From NCBI GenBank assembly GCA_028280485.1, contig JANQLS010000024.1, positions 1-45,603 of the forward strand: a stretch of 45,603 bases of DNA, written 5' to 3'. Origin of the DNA: Planctomycetota bacterium (GTDB lineage: Bacteria; Planctomycetota; UBA8108; JACQVS01). Within the stretch, counting starts at the first letter, position 1. Every line of letters starts with the position of its first letter. Under the pieces are notes generated by a model. That model had not been told where the DNA came from and made no database searches. It saw nothing but the letters and a program-made list of their open reading frames with translations. Of the stretch, positions 32,054 through 42,000 are shown piece by piece. The translations under genes and the position numbers were made by a program.

Positions 32054-33415
32054 ATGTTAGTCTTTAGTACAAACCTCTATCGTTCTCATCAATTCCCATA
32101 TTCTCATCAAACAAAGCTGAATAAAGCCGTGAGCACCAGGAACAAAAGAATTCTGATCATCGACGACAACCACGAAATTCATAAGGATTTCAAAGGTGTT
32201 TTGTGCCCTGGAAAGAATGAAAAGCCCACCCAAGAAACCGATCACAAATTCATTGAGAATCGGGTAGAACACCAACACTTTTCTCAGCACTTTGAACTGT
32301 GCTCGGCTTATCAAGGAGAAGAGGGCGTTCAGCTTGCTAAAGAAGCCGGACTAAAGAACCGTCCCTTCGCCGTCGCGTTCGTCGATTCTCGTATGCCTCC
32401 AGGAATCGATGGAATCGAAACGATTAAACAACTGTGGGAAGTTGACCCGGAGCTTCAAACGGTACTCTGTACTGCATACACAGAGTTTTCGATTCAACAA
32501 ATTTTAGATGAGCTCGGTCAGTGCGAGCGCCTCCTGATCCTCAAGAAGCCCTTTGATCTCGCTGAGATTTATCTCTTAGCTACTACCTTGACGGAAAAGT
32601 GGAATTCCAATCATGAGATGACTCAAACTCTAAATGAATTGGAACGAACTCACGAATCCTTAAACGAGTTCACTCACTTTATTTCAAGAGATCTAAAAAC
32701 CCCGCTTCACAGCATTCAAAATCACGCGGATTACCTCTGTCAGGTGGGTCAGAAAACGATGAGCAAACCTCATCTTCATATGATCGGCAATGTCAGCTTG
32801 CTTTCCCAGAGAATGGAATCTCTTTTAGACTCTCTCATCGAGTACTCACGCTTGTGTCGCTATAACTTTGACGTCGAAGAATTTGATCTCGTGGAGCTCA
32901 TCACGGAAGCCATCGATATTCTCGAATTATCCGGTCACTCAGCCGTGAACGGCATCGAACTCCCCCAGGAGCTTCCAAGAATTCGTTGTCACCGAGCCTT
33001 GGTAAGAGAAGCTCTCATGCATATCATCCGCAATGCATTTCAGTACAACGATTCCAAAACGAAAAAAGTACAGGTGGGTTGGAACATTATCGACTCTGAA
33101 GAGTCGGTCGATGCAAGCCAGCCCCATGAAATTGAAATTTTTATAAAAGATAACGGCCGCGGAATTCAAAAAGATAAACAAGGTAAAGTCTTCGAAGTCT
33201 TCCACCAATTTAAAGATGACCCTCACGGCGAGAACGAAGAAACAGGAGCAGGGATCGGACTATCGATGGTGAAAAAAATCGCTGATCTTCATAATGGAGA
33301 GGTACGATTAGAATCTGAAGAAAACGAAGGAACCACTGTATTTCTTTCCCTCGGACCGCACTCCTTTGTAAAGGATTCCGTCGAAGTTCCCGCCCCCCCT
33401 CCTTTCCCTTGTTGA
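32054..33415 (+). CDS. REC-histidine-kinase-like protein with Arg in place of the H-box His
   Basis: A 453-residue cytoplasmic protein. Residues 31-180 form a receiver with an insertion after helix 1 (about 50-80): D37-D38, D111 in VAFVDSRMPPG, T140 in LCTAYT, and K165 in LKKPF. A HisKA-like dimer helix follows, but the H-box reads FISRDLKTPLHSI, with R212 where the phospho-accepting His (SHDLKTPL) should be; the codon is AGA. The HATPase domain looks intact: HIIRNAFQYN, IKDNGRGI, VFEVFHQF and GAGIGLSMVKKI. It may be a pseudokinase or allosteric receiver-ATPase that cannot autophosphorylate at the usual site. The start is ATG 32054 without a clear Shine-Dalgarno; the first 30 residues are not conserved-looking. 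It is convergent with the DinB-like gene, 6 bp apart. Confidence 0.88.
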   Translation: MLVFSTNLYRSHQFPYSHQTKLNKAVSTRNKRILIIDDNHEIHKDFKGVLCPGKNEKPTQETDHKFIENRVEHQHFSQHFELCSAYQGEEGVQLAKEAGLKNRPFAVAFVDSRMPPGIDGIETIKQLWEVDPELQTVLCTAYTEFSIQQILDELGQCERLLILKKPFDLAEIYLLATTLTEKWNSNHEMTQTLNELERTHESLNEFTHFISRDLKTPLHSIQNHADYLCQVGQKTMSKPHLHMIGNVSLLSQRMESLLDSLIEYSRLCRYNFDVEEFDLVELITEAIDILELSGHSAVNGIELPQELPRIRCHRALVREALMHIIRNAFQYNDSKTKKVQVGWNIIDSEESVDASQPHEIEIFIKDNGRGIQKDKQGKVFEVFHQFKDDPHGENEETGAGIGLSMVKKIADLHNGEVRLESEENEGTTVFLSLGPHSFVKDSVEVPAPPPFPC

Positions 33416-33421
33416 CTGAAC

Positions 33422-33940
33422 CTACTCCGTCACATCCAAATCCTGCCCGGCATAGTATCCTAGGTCACAATCCTTCATAACCTTGACCCAATAACCAATC
33501 TGACCCACGTGATAGCTCACATGTTCGACGACATGAATAAGGATATTGGTACCTGTCGACTCAAAACCTTGAACGCGATGTATTTTCGATAAAACTTGAG
33601 CATCCAACTGAGTGATCACCTGACAAACTTCTTGGATCGTTTCTCGATAAGATTCAAGAAGAGCATCCTTGCCCAATCCCGGCTTGATCTTGAACTCTTG
33701 ACTCCGTTGACGCTGATCTTTATTCCCCCCCAAGGTCGACAACACGTACTGAGTTAAGTTTCCTCTCAAATGAAGAATGAGATTTCCGGGAGAGACCACA
33801 TTTAGATTCGGGTCTTTCCAGAGTTCTTCTTCAGACATCTGCTGGAAGCATCGTTCGACCCGGGGGACGGATTCTTCTAAATGAGAAATGCATGAGTCGA
33901 TAATTTGTTGAGCGAGCACGGATTCTGGTTCGGTGTTCAT
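33422..33940 (-). CDS. DinB-like (DUF1572-type) protein
   Basis: A 172-residue four-helix-bundle protein of the DinB/YfiT superfamily. Two family His positions are visible, in ILHLRGNLTQYV (57) and HVVEHVSYHVGQIGYWVKVM (136, 140, 144). These could form the usual three-His metal site. DUF1572 members are uncharacterised; DinB-superfamily enzymes include thiol transferases. The ATG overlaps the stop of the upstream PQQ lipoprotein gene (ATGA), indicating translational coupling. The pairing of a cytoplasmic DinB-like protein with an exported propeller is unexplained. Confidence 0.85.
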   Translation of the reverse strand: MNTEPESVLAQQIIDSCISHLEESVPRVERCFQQMSEEELWKDPNLNVVSPGNLILHLRGNLTQYVLSTLGGNKDQRQRSQEFKIKPGLGKDALLESYRETIQEVCQVITQLDAQVLSKIHRVQGFESTGTNILIHVVEHVSYHVGQIGYWVKVMKDCDLGYYAGQDLDVTE

Positions 33941-35358
33941 GATTTATTCCCATAGGCACTGATCGAAGATTCACTCCGAATGTAAATGACCCCATCGACG
34001 ATGGCCGGAGTGGCAAATATAGTTTCTCCGAGATCATTGGCCTTGATAATCTCGATCTTTTCATTGGGGCGAAGCCAAGTCGCAATTCCCTTTTGAGAGA
34101 CAACTAAGATTTTATTCCCCGCAGAAATGGGCGAAGCGTAATAGTTCCCCCCGGCTCCAACGCGGCTTTCCTCCATCCTTGCTTCCCCAGTTTCTAAATC
34201 GTAGTAAGTTGCGATTCCTCCCCTTTTCACCAAAAAGATTCCACCTTCAAAAACGAGGGGGGAAGGAATATAGGGTAAGCCCCGGTCTTGAGTCCAGCGA
34301 ACATGAGAACTTGTCACATCTCCTCGCCCACCAGTTTTTACTGCGATTAACGCGTTCTTTGAAGAATCTAAAATATGCGCTAAGCCTTCGTACTCTTCCT
34401 TGGTGGTAATCCCGTCTTTATTAGCGTCGAGGTACTTAAAGTGTCGCTTTAGGGGTCCCGGAGGAGCTTCATCTTGGGTTAATCCCCCATCAGCATCCTT
34501 GTCACCTTCAGCAACAAGCCCATCGAAATCGGGCATGCGCTCAACTCCTGAACCGTAGGTCCATCCCGCTGCGAAAATCACATCTTTGTAGGTGACCGGA
34601 GAACTCACCATCTCATTAGGGAGACCACGAGCTTCCCACAAAACTTCTCCATCAGCGATGTCGTAAGAAATTAGGCTCAAGCTACCGGCAACGATGACTT
34701 CTCGAGGTTGATCCAAAGGGTAAGCCAAAGGAGTAGAAAAACCTCGACGCGCATGAGGGCGAGGAGTCTTCCAAGCGAACTCTCCATTTTGGGAATTGAC
34801 CGCGAGCAAATAAGAATCCACATCTTGATCGCAAACTAAAATCACTCGACCGTCCGCAACGATGGGCGAAGTGGAAGCTCCGTGTTGAGTAATCGGAGTC
34901 GGTAGTTCTTTCCTCCAGATCTCATTCCCTTGAAAGTCGTAAGCGAGAAGACCGAATGCTCCGAAGTAAACATAGACGGCCTTTCCATCCGTAGCCGGGG
35001 TGGAGGTCGCCGGATTACCCAGGCGACTTCCTCCTGTTTCCAATTTCGAAGGTTTTACTGATTTTTCCCAAAGGATAGCTCCACTCGAACGTTCAATCGC
35101 TAAGGTTTTTAACTGACCTTCACTGAAGGCGGTCAGGAATAGATGCTCGTTCCAAATACAAGGAGAACTATGACCGAGTGGAACTGGAGTTCCCCAAAGT
35201 AAATTCTTTTCGGGTCCGAATTCTAAAGGTGGCGCTTCACCCTCAACTTGACCCTGCCCAGAGGGACCTCGAAACTGAGGCCAATATTGAGGAGAACGAA
35301 AGTGTTCACAGCCGAATAAAATAGAGACGAGTAGCAAAAGTAAAATTCGAAGTTCCAT
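33937..35358 (-). CDS. PQQ-type beta-propeller lipoprotein with inserted EF-hand pair
   Basis: A 473-residue protein with a signal sequence and lipobox LFGC (LLLLLVSILFGCEHF), predicting lipidation at C17. The body is a BamB/PQQ-type propeller (WPQFRGPSGQG at the start; blades such as LKTLAIERSSGAILWEKS, LLAYDFQGNEIWRKE and LISYDIADGEVLWEA). Between blades at about 278-322 lies a pair of EF-hand-like calcium motifs, DKDADGGLTQDE and DANKDGITTKEE. 'WPQFRGP...' propellers are abundant in Planctomycetota. The EF-hand insertion suggests Ca2+-dependent stability or binding; PQQ binding itself is not shown. It is coupled to the DinB-like gene. Confidence 0.9.
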   Translation of the reverse strand: MELRILLLLLVSILFGCEHFRSPQYWPQFRGPSGQGQVEGEAPPLEFGPEKNLLWGTPVPLGHSSPCIWNEHLFLTAFSEGQLKTLAIERSSGAILWEKSVKPSKLETGGSRLGNPATSTPATDGKAVYVYFGAFGLLAYDFQGNEIWRKELPTPITQHGASTSPIVADGRVILVCDQDVDSYLLAVNSQNGEFAWKTPRPHARRGFSTPLAYPLDQPREVIVAGSLSLISYDIADGEVLWEARGLPNEMVSSPVTYKDVIFAAGWTYGSGVERMPDFDGLVAEGDKDADGGLTQDEAPPGPLKRHFKYLDANKDGITTKEEYEGLAHILDSSKNALIAVKTGGRGDVTSSHVRWTQDRGLPYIPSPLVFEGGIFLVKRGGIATYYDLETGEARMEESRVGAGGNYYASPISAGNKILVVSQKGIATWLRPNEKIEIIKANDLGETIFATPAIVDGVIYIRSESSISAYGNKS

Positions 35359-35506
35359 CGATACTCAATCAATCTTGGGATAATAGTTTTTACTTAAAAA
35401 AAACACTTCACCAGGGAGATCAAAACTCCATTGATCCTATCAGGATACCAAAATCATGAAATGGATAAATCCTATCGGCCAAATTCTTACGAATTCGGCT
35501 ACGGGT

Positions 35507-36325
35507 TTAAGTTTGAATCAATAACTCGATGGCTTGAAGGCCTCCCATTGCGAGACCTAAGGTTCCCGGTGGCCCCTCAGATTCGCGCGGATTAATCCGG
35601 ATAAAAGGTGATCGAAACTGATGAGCCACGATCTCAGATTGATAGCGAACCGTCGGTACATGAGTCCCGGCTCCGATTTCAATAACAACAACTCTTAAAC
35701 CCTCCACTTGATCGCGCCACTGGCTAAACTGATGCTCTTGAGCTTCAGTGCGATCCCCCAACCAACGCCCATCCCCAAACATTAAGATATTGGGGCGAGC
35801 CGTTCTTCCGCAGTGTCTACATTTAGGGATAGAGGAAGTTAAACGACAGGAACTTTTGTCGATCGATAGCCCTTGGTCATTCTCCCAAATGGAGACTCGG
35901 CAGGGCAAAGAACATTGGAGGTGATGGATGGATCCATGACACTCTAATACCTGATCCGAGGAAAAACCGGCCCTTTGAAAATGGCCATCGACGTTAGAGG
36001 TATAAATAAATGCCTTCAGATCTTTCTTTTGAATCCATTCTAAGAGGTACTGAAATCCGAGGTGCGGCTGAGTCTGGCGATAGAGCTCTAGGCGATGCCC
36101 GTAAAAGCCCCATGCTAATTCTGGATCTTGGTCGAACCATCGAGGGTTAGCCATCTCAACAAAGGAATATCCAAGATCTTTAAAGACGGGATAGGCTTTC
36201 CAAAATCCTTCATTACCTCGAAAGTCAGGCAATCCCGAATCCACCCCCATCCCCGCCCCGGTACCAATAAATACAGCTTCCGCTTCCTCGATTGCTCGTT
36301 GAGCTTGTAGAAGGATCTCTTCCAT
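35507..36325 (-). CDS. Sir2-family NAD-dependent protein deacylase
   Basis: A 272-residue sirtuin. The NAD-binding motif is GTGAGMGVDSGLPDFRG (21-37). The usual QN-I-D appears as SNVDG (110-114), and the catalytic His is H130 in ECHGS. The zinc ribbon has C138/C142 (spacing x3, slightly wide) and C169/C172 (KCRHCG), followed by RPNILMFGD. The insert between the Cys pairs carries an extra C160. GAGTHVPTVR near 216-225 matches the C-terminal NAD-contact loop. The Gln of QNxDG is replaced by Ser. This and the altered zinc spacing suggest a divergent class, possibly not a typical deacetylase. The ATG has GGGAG just upstream. Confidence 0.9.
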   Translation of the reverse strand: MEEILLQAQRAIEEAEAVFIGTGAGMGVDSGLPDFRGNEGFWKAYPVFKDLGYSFVEMANPRWFDQDPELAWGFYGHRLELYRQTQPHLGFQYLLEWIQKKDLKAFIYTSNVDGHFQRAGFSSDQVLECHGSIHHLQCSLPCRVSIWENDQGLSIDKSSCRLTSSIPKCRHCGRTARPNILMFGDGRWLGDRTEAQEHQFSQWRDQVEGLRVVVIEIGAGTHVPTVRYQSEIVAHQFRSPFIRINPRESEGPPGTLGLAMGGLQAIELLIQT

Positions 36326-36367
36326 CTCTCCCTCAATCCAATTGTCTAGTTGAAAGACATAAAAAAT

Positions 36368-39031
36368 TTACTGACAGTCTTGAGGCTCGGTTTCACAACC
36401 AAGAATTAAATCGGATTCAAAAACAGCTTCCCCACAATTTGGGTAAGGAGAAGGTGGAGGCGATTCGCCTAAAAAATTATGTGAAATAAGATAAATGGCA
36501 TTCGTAATTCCATCCGAGTCTCCATCGGCATTCATATCACAAGCAGCTAAACACTCTGGAGTCACACTGCCTAAGAAGCTGTATTCCAAATGGAAGATGG
36601 CATCGGTAACCCCACCGGTATCACCATCAGAATTACAGTCCCCTCGAAGAAACCGTGGTTTAGTGATGTCAGTAGTAAATCTCCATTCCGGTCCTTCGGT
36701 AGTTCCACATTCAGAATTTGTGATCACCTTCCAACAGTATTCTCGACCGGGATCTAAGCCTTGAGGTTGCCATTCGGGGCTATCTAAAACTTCCCGAATG
36801 CGTTCTTCACTATCACAGGGTCCAAATTCAATCTCAAATGAAACGGACTCCGACAAAGGTGGAATTAAAGATTGAAGTCGAGTGATCGTAGAAACATCCT
36901 CCCCTCGACAGCCATCATCCTCACAGACGACACTAACGTGACAAATTCCTTCTTGTTTAAAATCTTGCTCTCCCCGAACGAGAATGCCTTCGACCTCCAA
37001 GGTTTCTTTATTGAAAACTGCTGATCCCGAGTTCCCGCCGTAAACATCGAGGTTCGTTACAAAATGAGTTTTAATATCTTCGATGGAACGAACATTCGCT
37101 CCATCCGCAATTTTGACGGGTAAACCAGAAGGATAGCCGATGACAAAGACTTCATCATTCACGGCAATCGATCCTTCGCGACGGATCTTTAAGGGAGTTC
37201 TGCCCTCGACTGCCCGATCGAGTTGAATGAGCGCCCAATCGGCCCCCGAATCGGTGAACTCAAAAGCGATCACCCCTTGGCAGTAATAAACCTGATTATC
37301 TTCAAAAGACATTCGCGCATTCTTTTCGTCCAACATTTCGAAGTCAAAGACAAACGCAGTCTCACTACACTCAGAGTTCGTACTTAGACAATGTCCCGCC
37401 GTCAGCACGAGGTCTGGTCCCACGAGGAATCCTGAGCACCAAGCAGGTACGGGTTGCCCCCCAAATGGCTCACCCTCACACAGGTTTTGATCTGCTCTAA
37501 AAATTGAAGGATTAAAAAAAGTATGTTTCCCATCTCCGATGTCACCCAAGGAATCGATATCCGTCAGGGCAACCGTAGATCGAGCTAACGCGATGAGAGC
37601 TGGGTCATCGATTTGGTAAAGATCCAGCCGATCGTCTTCACCATAAATCGTTTTATCGATTCTCTGGTTTAAAAATAATCCCGTCCCCCACTGGAGGCTC
37701 ACATCGAGCCTCACCCTCATCTGCCCATCCGCGGGCACAGGTTGACTAGGCACAGGGGGTGAACCACAAGATTGTAAAACTCCCCAAGTTAACTGTAAAA
37801 GCCCTGCACCATCTCCACTGGTGATGGCGATCTGAAATCGTTCTCCTTGCTTCGCTTCAAAAAACACGCTACTGGAGGTATCCTCGAAGGAGATATCGTC
37901 ATTCTCTTCAACGAGCTCTAAGTTCGCCAATTGTGAACCACGGTAAATGAGTATACGAGTATCGACGGTACTCCCCATGCTGTTGATAAAGCATAAGCCA
38001 TCGAAGGGCGCTTGCCAGGACCACCACAATGAGTTTCCGTGATCCGGTTCTTGAGGCTCACTGGTGGCATCGACGAAACCCAACCTCAAACTTCCCCCAT
38101 CAGGATTGAGGGGAATCCGGTCTTGGAACTTATCATTTTGCGTCGAAGAGTAAACTCCCCAGTTGAAGGTGATGTCTCCACTCGCCCCGGAGTAACCATC
38201 GACGACGACATGATAGAGCTGTCCCGGTTCAAAAAAGAAGGAGATTCGACTCGTCAACAAGAGCTCATCATCATCATTGCTCGCGACAACTTGAAGGTTT
38301 TCTAAAGTATTGCCAGTGTAGGCCGCCATCAAAGTGTCGAAGCTACTTCCTTGAGTCGAAAACTCAACAATCCCTCTTCCTACTTCAGGAGCTTGCCAAC
38401 GGTACCACGTCGAGTAGGTTGCTGATTCCCCTACGTGATTGGGCTCACCGGGTTCTCTCGAAGCTCCGACATTACTCGTAGAATAAGATCCCGCCTCGCC
38501 CTCAAGGATATGTCCTTCGGAAAAATTGTCGTGAGCAACACTCTCAATGATCGACCACGAGAGTCGGGCATCTCCAGTTTCTCCTTCGTAGCCATCGATG
38601 ACGATCTGGTAAGTTTTACTGGGTTCGAATCGGAAGGAAACCCGGCTGTAAACCCCTTCGGCATCATCGTTACTGGCGATCGTTACGAGTTGCTGAAGAG
38701 AAGATCCGGTATAAACCGCTAAGATCGTATCGAACGTCGATCCCTCGGTACTGAAAATGGCAACTTGATCTCCTTCAGCGGGTGCTTGCCAGGTCCACCA
38801 GACAGAAGCGGTAGAGTTTTCTCCGGCATGATTGGGTTCACCGACTTCTGCGGAGGCTCCAGTACTATTCATACGGACCGTTCCTTGATTCCCGTTCAAG
38901 GTAATACGATCCGAGAAATCGTCGTTGACCGGTCCGATTTGAGCCACAACCGAGTTGCCCCAGAGGAGAAACACCAGAAGCCCAATCCAGTTGGAGAAGA
39001 AGAGTTGAGGGAGAAAGCTCTTTTTAAGCAT
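36368..39031 (-). CDS. Secreted trypsin-like protease with PPC-like repeats and dockerin-like tail (triad intact)
   Basis: An 887-residue protein with a signal peptide (about 1-30, ending VVAQ). Three about-125-residue beta-sandwich repeats of pre-peptidase type follow (about 36-162, 166-293, 299-418), with motifs WW-x-W-x-AP, FSTEGSTFDTILAVYTG and SNDD. Then a linker and an S1 chymotrypsin-like protease domain (about 515-690) with all three catalytic residues: H547 in LTAGHC, D598 in ADWALIQL and S668 in GGNSGSAVF. Next a fibronectin-like region (about 725-790), and a dockerin-like double Ca2+ motif at 794-867 (RGDCNSDGDTGGVTD and CDMNADGDSDGITN). It is downstream of a paralog by 41 bp and is probably in the same operon. 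The substrate is unknown. The duplicated calcium repeats probably help attachment at the cell surface. Confidence 0.92.
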   Translation of the reverse strand: MLKKSFLPQLFFSNWIGLLVFLLWGNSVVAQIGPVNDDFSDRITLNGNQGTVRMNSTGASAEVGEPNHAGENSTASVWWTWQAPAEGDQVAIFSTEGSTFDTILAVYTGSSLQQLVTIASNDDAEGVYSRVSFRFEPSKTYQIVIDGYEGETGDARLSWSIIESVAHDNFSEGHILEGEAGSYSTSNVGASREPGEPNHVGESATYSTWYRWQAPEVGRGIVEFSTQGSSFDTLMAAYTGNTLENLQVVASNDDDELLLTSRISFFFEPGQLYHVVVDGYSGASGDITFNWGVYSSTQNDKFQDRIPLNPDGGSLRLGFVDATSEPQEPDHGNSLWWSWQAPFDGLCFINSMGSTVDTRILIYRGSQLANLELVEENDDISFEDTSSSVFFEAKQGERFQIAITSGDGAGLLQLTWGVLQSCGSPPVPSQPVPADGQMRVRLDVSLQWGTGLFLNQRIDKTIYGEDDRLDLYQIDDPALIALARSTVALTDIDSLGDIGDGKHTFFNPSIFRADQNLCEGEPFGGQPVPAWCSGFLVGPDLVLTAGHCLSTNSECSETAFVFDFEMLDEKNARMSFEDNQVYYCQGVIAFEFTDSGADWALIQLDRAVEGRTPLKIRREGSIAVNDEVFVIGYPSGLPVKIADGANVRSIEDIKTHFVTNLDVYGGNSGSAVFNKETLEVEGILVRGEQDFKQEGICHVSVVCEDDGCRGEDVSTITRLQSLIPPLSESVSFEIEFGPCDSEERIREVLDSPEWQPQGLDPGREYCWKVITNSECGTTEGPEWRFTTDITKPRFLRGDCNSDGDTGGVTDAIFHLEYSFLGSVTPECLAACDMNADGDSDGITNAIYLISHNFLGESPPPSPYPNCGEAVFESDLILGCETEPQDCQ

Positions 39032-39072
39032 CCGTCAATCAATGCGTATCTAAAACCATTTCCAGAAACGAA

Positions 39073-42000
39073 CTAAGGACAAGCTGGAGGAGCTTCACAA
39101 CCGAGAGTCACATCGGTCTCCACATCACTCAATCCACAAGCGGGATAAGGTGCTGGAGGCGGGGCGTCCCCCAAGAAGTTATGGGAGAGCAAATAAATGG
39201 CATCCGTAACTCCTCCTGCATCACCGTCAGCATTGACATCGCAAGCAGCCGTACATTGCGGCTGAACCGAGCCTAAAAAGCTCCACTCGAGAAGGAAGAC
39301 GACATCGGTAACCGATTGAGTGTTCCCATCGGCATTACAATCTCCCCGCAGGAACTTCGCCCCGGCGACTTCCTCTCCAGTTCTAAAGCCCCATTCGGGT
39401 CCTTCTGAAGTCCCGCATTCAGTATGAGTGATCACTCGCCAACAGTAAGCTGTCTCCGGCTCTAAATCGAGCTTGAGAAAGTTATCTTGGGTCTCATGGC
39501 GGGTTTCTTCATCCGTGATGCAATTCCTGACGACAATTTCATAACGTGAATCTTCAGGATGGGGAGCGAAGTACTCAGAGAACAGATCGACTTTGAGAAT
39601 CTCGGACGGGAAACAATTTCGACTCAAACATTCGTTCACTCTAAAACAAGTCCCCTCCGTAACGAGGCTGCGTTCACCGCGGACAAGAATACCCTCGACT
39701 AAATGAGTTTCGGCATTGAAAATCGGAGAACCAGGATTACCGATGAGGGAATCTAAATTCGCGACAAAGGTTTTCTCTTCGGGAGTGAGTAAGACGCTCG
39801 CTCCGCCGACGACCTTCGTCGGGAGTCCAAGAGGGTTACCAATCATGAAAAGATCATCACCTCTTTCGATTTCACCATCACGACGAACTCTCAAGGGTTG
39901 GTGGTCTGGAACGGTTCGATCGAGCTTGACGACAGCCCAGTCTTCTCCACCCGGTTCAGCTTTTCGGTCGACGACACCCTGGCAAGAGTAAACTTGAGAA
40001 GCATCGATCTGAACAAGAGTATTTTTTGCATCGGTCATCGAAAAACCGAAGACGATGGCCAAGGATTCACAATCGGCATTGGGATCCACACAACCACCAG
40101 CAGTAGCGATAAGATCTGAAGCGATCAAGAAACCCGAGCAAATTCCAGGGCTGGGTTGATCCGCAAAGGCCTCACCATCACAGAGCTCATAAGTTTCAGC
40201 TAAGGAAGTGCTTTCGATTTGGTAAGTTCCATCTCCCTGATCGATCAGATTCGACCAAGGAATCAAGGCCACCGTCGAATCCGCGAGTTCTAAAACTTCA
40301 GGGTCTTCAACTTGATAAAGATCTAAACGATCGTCCTCATTGTAAATGGCCTTTTCAACAGCCTGAGCCGAACGATCTCCTGCATTCCAACTTAAAGTGG
40401 TACTTGGATTCACATCTAAAAGGGCCGGCTCGGGGGAAGGCCCGTAGGCTTCGATGGGAGGAGAACAAGTACTCAAAGCTCCCCAGGTAAATGAAAGCAA
40501 ACCATCTTGAGCCTCTGCCGTAACGGCGATGTGATAGGTTTGCCCACCTGAGATGTCGAACAAGACGGAAGCTGCCTTCTCAGTCTCATCTGTATCGTCA
40601 TTACTGGCTACGGGGGTTAAAGCATCAAGAGATTCACCGGTGTAGACACTGATCCCCGTATCAATATTACTTCCGAAAGTATTGAAGAAAGCTTGTCCAT
40701 CAAAAGGAGCTTCATAGCGATACCAAATCGAGTCACCGTGATCTGGTTCATTGGGTTCAGAACTGGCTTGAAGAAAGCCTCGCTCAAAATGGCCGCAACT
40801 TTCCGTGAGCAATTCACCTTCAGAAAAATCATCGGAACTAGCCGAAGGAAGGAACCGCCAACTGAGATCGAATTCGCCGATGTCACCAAACTGGCCATCG
40901 ACAGCAATATGAAAAGTCACCCCAGGAGCACTCAAAAAGGCGATTCGAGCATTCCCCACCCCGGCGCTGTCACTATCTCGATCTAGGCGAAGTAAATTCA
41001 CCAAGTCATCTCCCACGTAAGCACTGAGGACCGGATTGATGTCTGTTCCTTCGGTGGTGAACTCAACGATACCCGCAACGTCTTCGGGAGCTGTCCACTT
41101 CCACCAGAGGGAAGCTTCGGCCGGGTTATTGAGTTCGTGATCCGGTTCGTCGTCTTCAGCAGTGGCAAACATATTAGAAGCGGTAACCTTTCCGCTTTCA
41201 CCTTCGATGGCTTCTGCATCTACAAAGTGATCGTTCGCAGGAGCATCGCCGACTTCCCATTTGAGGTTGAGACGGCCTTGCTGCCCCATAAATCCAATGA
41301 TTTGGATGAGGTAGGGATTATTTCGAGCCGTTGTAAACAGAACCCGACTGTCATCCCCAGGCCCATCATCATCCTGCCCCATCAAGTTATCGACACTGAT
41401 GGTTCCATCGCTGATATCGTAGATCGCCATCACCGTATCGTAGCTACTCCCCTTTGTGGTGAACACTGCTCGATGGACTTCATCGTCAGGAGCATTCCAG
41501 GAGTACCAAGTACTGGTAAGCGGGGGAAGGTCCAAGGGAAACGGCTCGCCGACATGAAACTCCGTCGTTGATCGTTCGTTGGATCGTAGGATTTCACCTT
41601 CCCGACCCGTTAGTTCTTCAGAGCCATTAAAGCCATCGGCAGAAATAGGTTCATGAGCTTCGAAGTTGATCTTGATATCTCCGGTGGCGGGTCCGAGACC
41701 TCCAACAAAAATGAGATACAATCCCCCCGGTTCCGTCAACACACTCGAACTACTACTGGTTCGCCCCCCAAAATCATCGTTGAAGGATCTCAGCTGAACG
41801 AATCCATTCTGCAAATCCTGGATGACTCCGATCACAGTGTCGATTTCACTACCCTCAGTGGAGAAAGTAACAGCACCGGGAGCGTCGGCTGGAGCCGTCC
41901 ACGACCACCAAACCACCGCATTGGAGACAAGCCCTCCAATTTGTAGAAATTGAGCATCAAGAGGACCCGCAGTAGCAGCCACATTCGTTCCTTCACCCGA

